Assembly: GCA_025361935.1 (NCBI GenBank)
Contig: JANYJB010000110.1
Coordinates: 1-44,994 of the forward strand
Source: Verrucomicrobiota bacterium
GTDB taxonomy: Bacteria > Verrucomicrobiota > Verrucomicrobiia > Opitutales > Opitutaceae
Length of the DNA: 44,994 nucleotides
Direction of reading: 5' to 3'
Both the position numbers and the translations under genes were made by a program. Of the stretch, positions 39,849-44,994 are shown in pieces. The notes below the pieces were generated by a model. It was not told where the DNA came from, made no database searches, and was given only the letters and a program-made list of their open reading frames with translations. Every line of letters starts with the position of its first letter. Within the stretch, counting starts at the first letter, position 1.

Positions 39849-40178
39849 TTACAGTTCGGGAGGGGGAGGAGGCATATCGCCTTCGGGGCTGCCTTCGCCG
39901 GGAGGCGGGGGCGGGCATTGGGGCGGGCGAAGCTCGTCGGGGGTGAGCTGGCCGTCGCCGTTTTTGTCGAGCTTGGCGAGAACGTCGGGAGCCGCGGCGA
40001 TCTCCTCGGCGGAAAGCACGCCGTCGTGGTTGGTGTCAAAAAGCCCAAACGGGCCGAGGGCGTGTGAGCCGCGCAGGGCGGGGCGGGTGTCGGCGGCCGC
40101 CTGCGAAAAAACCACGACGGACAGAACGAGGGCCAAGGCGCTGCTGAACAAAAGCCAGGAGGAGATGAGAGTTTTCAT
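39849..40178 (-). CDS. Exported EF-hand calcium-binding protein with proline-rich tail
   Basis: A 109-residue small exported protein. Residues 1-29 are a signal peptide (hydrophobic stretch, AAA-D). Two EF-hand loops follow: DTNHDGVLSAEE (48-59) and DKNGDGQLTPDE (71-82), both with the acidic residues and central Gly needed for calcium binding. The C-terminus is a proline-rich tail (about 86-109) with one cysteine. It lies between a CpxAR-type two-component pair and the di-haem oxidoreductase, and could hold or report periplasmic calcium for either; that link is inferred from position only. Confidence 0.85.
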   Translation of the reverse strand: MKTLISSWLLFSSALALVLSVVVFSQAAADTRPALRGSHALGPFGLFDTNHDGVLSAEEIAAAPDVLAKLDKNGDGQLTPDELRPPQCPPPPPGEGSPEGDMPPPPPEL

Positions 40179-40264
40179 GGTGGGAAGTTTCTTCCCCTAG
40201 AAAACCATCGTCGTGTAACGGTCGTATGAGCGCCGGCCGGAAATTTGTTAAGCCCGTGTAAACC

Positions 40265-41719
40265 TCACGCTGCCGGCAGCCGGAGGATCGCGCGGAAGCC
40301 ACGCGGCTCGCGGTTTTCAAAATGCACGTCGCCTCCGCACGCCTCGGCGCAGCTTTTCACGATGGCGAGGCCCAGGCCCGCGCCGCCGGTTTCACGGGAG
40401 CGCGCGGCTTCAGGACGGAAGAGGGGTTCGCCGAGGCGGGCGAGCGCCTCGGGCGGCACGCCAGGGCCTTCGTCCTCGACGATGATAAAGACAGCGCCAC
40501 GGAGGATTTCGGCGCGGAGGGTGATACCGGACGCGCGGCCGGCGTGGCGGAGGGCGTTGCGCACGAGATTGCCGAGGGCGCGGGCGAGCAGATCGGCGTC
40601 GGCGCGCACGGCGAGCGGGGCGGGAAGATCAATGCGCACGGCGTCGTCGGCCGCTTCGCGCGCGACGACGCGCGCGACGAGCGGGGCGAGCGGGACGGAT
40701 GCGAGCGCGGCGTCGCGCGGGCGCAGGCCGGCCTTGGTGAAGGCGAGGAGTTCGCCGACAAGGGCGGCCATGTGATCGACCTCTTCGCGCACATCGGCGA
40801 TGGCGTTGTGTAGTCCGGGGCCGGCGCGTTGCTGCAAGATTTCTACGCTCACCTGCATGCGGCCGAGCGGGGAACCGAGTTCGTGGGCGATGTCGCCGAG
40901 AAAGCGTTTCTGGCCGGTGACCAGCCGGTCGAGGCGCCCGGCCATGCAGTTGACCGAGCCGCCGAGCGCGCCGAGTTCGTCGCGGCGTGTTTCCGGCACG
41001 CGGGTCTCGAAGCGGCCGTCGGAAATGGCCTCGGTGGCGAGAGTAAGTTTTCCGAGATCGCGGGTGAGGCTTCGCACGAAGGGCAGCCAAAACAACAGCG
41101 AAACCACCACGGCGCCCACCCCGAGCCAGAGCCAGGGGGTGAGATCGAGGAGTTGAAGCAGCCGGCCGAGTGTTGGTGCGCGCAAAACCATGGTCATGCC
41201 GGCGCGGAGTCCGGTTTGAGGCGGCTTTACGCGCACCGCGATCCAGAATGCGGCGGGATCGCCGGCGCGGATCAACAGGCGCTGCGTGCGGAGCTCGGGT
41301 CCGGGAGGAAGGTCTTCTTGCGGTTCTGGCGGGCCATCGAGTCCGGGTTCGCGGGGAGGGCCTTCAAATTGGTCCCGCCGGGGTGGATGACGCGGGCTTA
41401 ACAAGTCGCGAAGTTTTGACGGCAGCTCGGTGCGGTCGCCGGCGAGAATCTCACCGCCTTCACCAAAAAACATGACGGAGACACCGTGGCTGGCGGTGAA
41501 ACGGGCGAGGATTTCGGCGCGGGTGGAAGGTGATTGGTTGCGCAACTCGGCGGCGGTGGCCTCGGCGAGATCCTGCATGCGCCGGCCGGGCGGGCCTTCC
41601 ACGAGGGCACTCCAATTGAAACCGCCCTGGCTAACGATCAGGCCCGCCGCGAGCGCGACCAGCAACGCGAGGTTGAGGAGGAGCCAGCCGGAAAACTTCA
41701 GGGCGAGAGGAATGCGCAT
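40265..41719 (-). CDS. CpxA-type sensor histidine kinase
   Basis: A 484-residue membrane kinase. The first membrane helix lies at about 10-31 and the second at about 193-215. The periplasmic sensor domain between them includes a proline- and acid-rich insertion at about 108-143. HAMP (about 212-265) leads to HisKA with His279 in FLGDIAHELGSPLGRM, then the ATPase domain with LGNLVRNALRHAG, EDEGPGVPPEAL and GGAGLGLAIVKSC. The HELGSPL motif differs from the usual HELRTPL but keeps the phospho-acceptor histidine. It follows the response-regulator gene by 10 bp. The sensed signal is unknown; the neighbouring periplasmic EF-hand and haem proteins make calcium, redox or envelope stress plausible. 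Confidence 0.94.
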   Translation of the reverse strand: MRIPLALKFSGWLLLNLALLVALAAGLIVSQGGFNWSALVEGPPGRRMQDLAEATAAELRNQSPSTRAEILARFTASHGVSVMFFGEGGEILAGDRTELPSKLRDLLSPRHPPRRDQFEGPPREPGLDGPPEPQEDLPPGPELRTQRLLIRAGDPAAFWIAVRVKPPQTGLRAGMTMVLRAPTLGRLLQLLDLTPWLWLGVGAVVVSLLFWLPFVRSLTRDLGKLTLATEAISDGRFETRVPETRRDELGALGGSVNCMAGRLDRLVTGQKRFLGDIAHELGSPLGRMQVSVEILQQRAGPGLHNAIADVREEVDHMAALVGELLAFTKAGLRPRDAALASVPLAPLVARVVAREAADDAVRIDLPAPLAVRADADLLARALGNLVRNALRHAGRASGITLRAEILRGAVFIIVEDEGPGVPPEALARLGEPLFRPEAARSRETGGAGLGLAIVKSCAEACGGDVHFENREPRGFRAILRLPAA

Positions 41720-41729
41720 GGGCGGCGGG

Positions 41730-42464
41730 TCAGGGTGATGCCGGATCAGTCAGCATGTAGCCGGCGGAGCGGAGCGTGCGGATGAAGCGAGGGTTCTTGG
41801 CGTCATCGCCGAGTTTTTTGCGCAAAGCGGAGATGTGCACGTCGATCGAGCGGTCGAAGACCTCGTAGTTGCGGTCGCGGATTTCGTCGAGCAGCGCCTC
41901 GCGCGTGCGCACGCGACCGCGCGCCTTGGCAAGGCTTGCGAGCAGGTCGAACTCCACGGGGGTGAGCGAAAGCGGCTGGTCCGACAGCAGGGCGAGACGG
42001 GCCTCGGGTTGGACGCGGAGCGGGCCGACCACGATCTCGGCAGCAGGGGCGGTCTCGGCCGGGCCGCGGGCGGTGCGGCGCAATACCGCGCGGAGGCGGG
42101 CGAGTAGTTCGCGGGTGGAAAAAGTTTTCGGCAGATAATCGTCCGCGCCGACTTCGAGGCCCACGATGCGGTCGGTCTCGTCGCCGCGCGCGGTGAGCAT
42201 GAGCACGGGCATGTCGCTGGAGCGGCGGATGCGGCGGAGAACCTCAAATCCGTCGAGGCCAGGCAGCATCACGTCGAGGATGACGGCCTGCCATTGGGCG
42301 TCCGGGGCGGTCGCCCGCTCTGCGCCGGTGGCGCCGTCGTGCTCGGCGGTCACGTCGAAACCCAGCGGCCCGAGGTAATCGCCGACGAGCCGACAAAGCT
42401 TCCGGTCGTCGTCAATCATCAGCAGGCGGATGCGGCCTGCGGCGGGGTCTTGGGCGGCGGTCAT
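41730..42464 (-). CDS. OmpR/CpxR-family response regulator
   Basis: A 244-residue response regulator that pairs with the kinase 10 bp downstream. The receiver (about 12-125) has MIDDDRK, the phospho-acceptor Asp64 in VILDVMLPGLDGFEVL and Lys113 in DDYLPKTF; Thr replaces the nearly invariant Pro after this Lys. The DNA-binding winged helix (about 140-240) has LTPVEFDLLASL and ends in LRSAGYM. I use ATG 42464; a TTG four codons upstream is possible. As the first gene of the minus-strand run, it may control the EF-hand and haem genes after the kinase. Confidence 0.94.
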   Translation of the reverse strand: MTAAQDPAAGRIRLLMIDDDRKLCRLVGDYLGPLGFDVTAEHDGATGAERATAPDAQWQAVILDVMLPGLDGFEVLRRIRRSSDMPVLMLTARGDETDRIVGLEVGADDYLPKTFSTRELLARLRAVLRRTARGPAETAPAAEIVVGPLRVQPEARLALLSDQPLSLTPVEFDLLASLAKARGRVRTREALLDEIRDRNYEVFDRSIDVHISALRKKLGDDAKNPRFIRTLRSAGYMLTDPASP

Positions 42465-42578
42465 GAGGCGAGTCAAACTGGTTTTGACGGAGAAAGCAGT
42501 CCACTTTACGCGCGCTTAACAATTTTTCCCGACGAAGATCGGCTGGACTGGTGCGGAGCTTGCTGGGATTTTATCACG

Positions 42579-42974
42579 ATGATGAATTTTATGCGCATAC
42601 AGGGCTGGATGCTTCTCGCGGTCTTCGGGCTGGTGATCGCAAGCGCGGGCGGCGCGGCCGAGCCGTCGTCGGAACCGGTGGCCGTCATCACGCAGGCGAT
42701 CCGGGGAAAAGGCGTGCTGACGTTTGTCTATCACGGCAAGGAGCGGACAGTAGAGCCGCATGCGCTCGGCAAAACCCCGGATGGCAAAGTGGCCTTGCTC
42801 GGATGGCAGACGGCGGGAGGCAGCAACACGGAACCGCCGCCGGGCTGGCGCACGTTTCTCGTCGGTGAAATCACCGGGCTCAAGCAGGCGGGGAAAACCT
42901 TTGCAAAACCCCGAGAAGACTATCGCACGCAAAACCCGGCCCTCAAAACTGTGGACGCCGAGGTGGCGCTGTAG
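42579..42974 (+). CDS. Small exported protein with WYL-like domain
   Basis: A 131-residue protein with a probable signal peptide (GWMLLAVFGLVIASAG, cleavage near AA-EP). The mature part reads AVITQAIRGKGVLTFVYHGK, RTVEPHALG, KVALLGWQTAGG, GWRTFLVGEITGL and ends with KPREDYRTQNPALKTV. This order (a strand with Y-x-G/K-x-R, then V-x-P-H, then the W/G turn, then R-x-F-x-V-x-x-I) looks like the WYL ligand-binding fold, normally a cytoplasmic regulator domain, and like small stand-alone relatives. Here the export signal is the unusual point. It is divergent from the two-component operon (114-bp gap) and convergent with glyQS. The function is unknown. Confidence 0.7.
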   Translation: MMNFMRIQGWMLLAVFGLVIASAGGAAEPSSEPVAVITQAIRGKGVLTFVYHGKERTVEPHALGKTPDGKVALLGWQTAGGSNTEPPPGWRTFLVGEITGLKQAGKTFAKPREDYRTQNPALKTVDAEVAL

Positions 42975-42997
42975 GCCGGGGTTGGGGGCGGGCGACT

Positions 42998-44524
42998 TTA
43001 ATAAACGTGTTCTTCGAGGAGAGCGAAGAGCTCGGTCTCGGTGATACGGCGCTGGGCCATCGAGTCGCGTTCGCGGAGGGTGAAGGTGTCGCCCTCCTTC
43101 TCGATGGTGTCGAAGTCGATGGTCACGCACCAGGGCGTGCCTATCTCGTCCTGGCGGCGGTAGCGGCGGCCGATTGCGCCGGCTTCGTCGTAGAAGCAGG
43201 GATACTTGCGCTTGAGTTTGGCGTAGAGTTTCTGGGCGCGGCCGACGAGCTGCTCCTTGTTTTTAAGGAGCGGGAGCACGGCGACTTTCACCGGGGCGAT
43301 GCGCGGGCTGAAACGCAGCACGGTGCGCGTCTCGGTGTTGCCCTTGTCGTCGGTGACCTGCTCCTCGGCGTAGCACGAGGAGAGGACGGCGAGGAAGATG
43401 CGGTCGAGGCCGACGGCGGGCTCGATGACGTGCGGGACGAATTTTTTCTTGGTGGCCTCGTCAAAGATTTCCTGCGGCTTGCCGGAGGCGTTGGCGTGCT
43501 GAGTGAGGTCGTAGTTGCCGCGGGCGGCGATGCCCCAGAGTTCCTGCACGCCGAAGGGGAACTTGAACATGATGTCCGTCGTGCCCTTGGAGTAGAATGC
43601 GAGCTTCTCCTTGAGATGGTCGTATTCGGAGAGGTGTGACGCGGGCAGGCCGATGGAGAGGAGCCAGTCCTTGCACCAGTTGATCCAGTAGCGGTGCCAC
43701 TTGGCCCAGTCGTCGTCCTCGTGGATGAAGAATTCCATCTCCATCTGCTCAAACTCACGGGAGCGGAAGATGAAGTTGCGCGGGGTGATCTCGTTGCGGA
43801 AGGATTTGCCGGTTTGGGCGATGCCGAAGGGGAGCTTCACGCGGCCGGTGTCCACGACGTTTTTGAAATCGACGAACATGCCCTGCGCGGTCTCGGGGCG
43901 GAGGTAGGCGACGGACGAGGCGTCGGTCATGGCGCCGACGTTTGTTTGGAACATCATGTTGAACGCGCGCGGCGGCGTGAGGTCGCCGGCGTTGCCGGTG
44001 GCGGGCGAGGGAATCAACGCGACCTCCTCTGGCTTGGCCTCAGTGAAGTCTTTGACGACGACGGGGGCTAGGGTGCCTTGGATGGCCTTCTTGCGTTTAA
44101 AGAGTTCGGCGGCGGCCTGGAGTTCCTCGGTGGTCTTGTCGCTTTCGAGTGCGGAGACGTAGCCGACCGTGTTGCCGTCGATGATGACGGGGGCGAAGAA
44201 CAGCTGGTCGGCGCGGTAGCGGTTTTTGGAGACCTTGCAGTCCACGAGCGGGTCGGAGAAGCCGGCGACGTGGCCGGAGGCTTCCCAGACTTTCGGGTGC
44301 ATGATGATGGACGTCTCGATGCCGACGATGTCGTCACGGCGGCGGACCATGTCGTTCCACCAGCAGTCGCGGATGTTTTTCTTGAGCTCCACGCCGAGGG
44401 GGCCGTAGTCGAAAAAGCCGTTGAGGCCGCCGTAGATTTCCGACGACTGGAAAACGAAGCCGCGGCGTTTCGCGAGGGAGACGACGGCTTCCATGAGGTT
44501 CGAGGACTCGGGCTGCGTGGACAT
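42998..44524 (-). CDS. glyQS: Glycine--tRNA ligase (dimeric type)
   Basis: A 508-residue class II glycyl-tRNA synthetase of the single-chain alpha-2 type. Visible motifs: [20 protein letters not shown] and [11 protein letters not shown] near the start, the motif-2 region [12 protein letters not shown] with [12 protein letters not shown], motif 3 [14 protein letters not shown], and a C-terminal anticodon-binding domain with [13 protein letters not shown] and [19 protein letters not shown]. Length is within the usual range. The ATG at 44524 fits the conserved N-terminus. It is divergent from the htrA-like gene, with a small inverted repeat in the 111-bp gap. Confidence 0.97.
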   Translation of the reverse strand: MSTQPESSNLMEAVVSLAKRRGFVFQSSEIYGGLNGFFDYGPLGVELKKNIRDCWWNDMVRRRDDIVGIETSIIMHPKVWEASGHVAGFSDPLVDCKVSKNRYRADQLFFAPVIIDGNTVGYVSALESDKTTEELQAAAELFKRKKAIQGTLAPVVVKDFTEAKPEEVALIPSPATGNAGDLTPPRAFNMMFQTNVGAMTDASSVAYLRPETAQGMFVDFKNVVDTGRVKLPFGIAQTGKSFRNEITPRNFIFRSREFEQMEMEFFIHEDDDWAKWHRYWINWCKDWLLSIGLPASHLSEYDHLKEKLAFYSKGTTDIMFKFPFGVQELWGIAARGNYDLTQHANASGKPQEIFDEATKKKFVPHVIEPAVGLDRIFLAVLSSCYAEEQVTDDKGNTETRTVLRFSPRIAPVKVAVLPLLKNKEQLVGRAQKLYAKLKRKYPCFYDEAGAIGRRYRRQDEIGTPWCVTIDFDTIEKEGDTFTLRERDSMAQRRITETELFALLEEHVY

Positions 44525-44584
44525 AAGGGTGACGAATTAGCCGAACGCCCCCGTCCGGGTCAACGCCGGCGTGCTAACCGAAAT

Positions 44585-44600
44585 GGAACCTCCAGGTTCC
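44585..44600. repeat. Short perfect inverted repeat in the glyQS-htrA gap
   Basis: GGAACC-TCCA-GGTTCC forms a 6-bp stem with a 4-nt loop, 35 bp before the htrA-like ATG and 60 bp from the glyQS ATG on the other strand. It could be an operator for either gene. No further evidence. Confidence 0.4.
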
Positions 44601-44635
44601 GCGAAAGTCACAGGCGGGGGAAACCTTCTTTCCCA

Positions 44636-44947
44636 ATGAAACAACATATCCTCTCCTCCAAAGTCATGCTTTGCGCCCTGTGCCTCGCGCTGGGCGCGGG
44701 CAGCCTGGCCGTTTACGCCGAAAACAGCAGGCCGACCAGGCTGCCGATGAAGCTGCAGCTCGACGCCAAGCCGATCGACCGCGACACGGCCAACCGCGTG
44801 AGCTTTTCGCCGATCGTAAAGAAAACCGCCCCGAGCGTCGTCTATGTTTTCTCCAGCAAGAAGGTCAAAAACCGGCGGAACATCGGGTCGTTGAAAAACG
44901 GATTCTGCGCGACCGGGTTTTTGACCTTCTTGCTGGAGAAAACATAG
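44636..44947 (+). pseudogene. HtrA/DegP-type serine protease, N-terminal fragment joined to its own inverted copy
   Basis: The first 79 or so codons look like the start of an HtrA-type periplasmic protease. There is a signal peptide (VMLCALCLALGAGSLAVYA), then NRVSFSPIVKKTAPSVVYVF, the usual opening of the protease domain. At 44873 the sequence turns back on itself, so the last residues up to the stop at 44947 are not real coding sequence. Reading the complementary strand from the right end shows the true continuation: KKVKNPVAQNPFFNDPMFRR, which matches the NPFF..PFFRRFF pattern of DegP-like proteins. The complete gene continues beyond this window. The ATG at 44636 is the natural start. The catalytic triad is not covered. 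Confidence 0.75.
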
Positions 44948-44994
44948 ACGACGCTCGGGGCGGTTTTCTTTACGATCGGCGAAAAGCTCACGCG
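44795..44994. repeat. 79-bp perfect inverted repeat at the window end (fold-back)
   Basis: Bases 44795-44873 are repeated exactly, in reverse complement, at 44916-44994, with a 42-nt spacer. The spacer (44874-44915) read in reverse complement continues the open reading frame of the left arm, so the plus strand switches to its own complement inside the gene. The switch point carries AAAAACC-GG on one side and CC-GGTTTTT on the other, a short inverted homology that would allow snap-back. Confidence 0.9.

Noticed and set aside
44795-44994. Insertion-sequence terminal inverted repeats or a hairpin telomere
   Set aside because: The arms lie inside a conserved gene, there is no transposase, and the spacer is the reverse complement of the gene's own continuation, which points to a fold-back artefact.

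Overview
The window is a gene-dense, high-GC piece of a Gram-negative chromosome. It carries an outer-membrane barrel ending in Phe, periplasmic c-type haem proteins, and the housekeeping genes recA, dnaN, glyQS, mnmE/mnmG, gltBD and a full F-type ATP synthase operon. The overall protein flavour and gene mix suggest Verrucomicrobiota, perhaps an Opitutales/Opitutaceae-like organism. This is an inference from the proteins: there is no rRNA, tRNA or CRISPR array here to prove it. No transposase, integrase or phage gene was seen. Nearly all start codons lack a Shine-Dalgarno motif and are instead preceded directly by C/pyrimidine-rich bases.

Layout. 1-7.7 kb: the start of a photolyase gene (cut by the window edge), a membrane acyltransferase, and the glutamate synthase pair gltB-gltD on the minus strand. 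7.7-13.2 kb: a glutaredoxin-like gene, a DUF486 membrane protein, recA with a strong terminator, and the tRNA-U34 modification pair mnmE-mnmG, which overlap by one base. 13.3-16.1 kb: a PhoB/PhoR-like two-component pair and trmB. 16.3-22.8 kb: atpB-E-F-H-A-G-D-C. In this copy atpD is broken by a one-base deletion, and atpH is unusually short and in the same frame as atpF. 22.9-27.3 kb (minus): a membrane-anchored methyltransferase, an unrecognised membrane protein, dnaN, pssA and an orphan RelE/ParE-like gene. The mnmE/mnmG, atp and dnaN genes resemble the ancestral replication-origin neighbourhood, but dnaA, rsmG and parAB are absent.

27.5-30.7 kb: a carbohydrate ABC importer in which the solute-binding protein is fused to a MalF-type permease, followed by a MalG-type permease, with no ATPase nearby. 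A large hairpin lies just before the fusion gene. 30.7-36.3 kb: a DUF2007 protein, a four-PAS/SpoIIE-type phosphatase, an outer-membrane barrel, and a YjjP/YjjB-type exporter pair. 36.3-42.5 kb: pdxH, a cysteine-cluster protein, then a minus-strand run of response regulator, histidine kinase, EF-hand protein, di-haem oxidoreductase, haem-binding protein and DUF4202 protein. Three of its exported proteins or loops are proline-rich. 42.5-45 kb: a small exported WYL-like protein, glyQS, and the start of an HtrA-type protease.

The last 200 bp form a 79-bp perfect inverted repeat around a 42-nt loop. The loop itself is the reverse complement of the true downstream htrA sequence, so the end of the window is a fold-back, most likely a template-switch or assembly artefact at a contig end. 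The strongest biological leads are the binding-protein/permease fusion with its leader hairpin, the short delta subunit placed in frame after b, the EF-hand/di-haem/two-component cluster, and the exported WYL-like protein.
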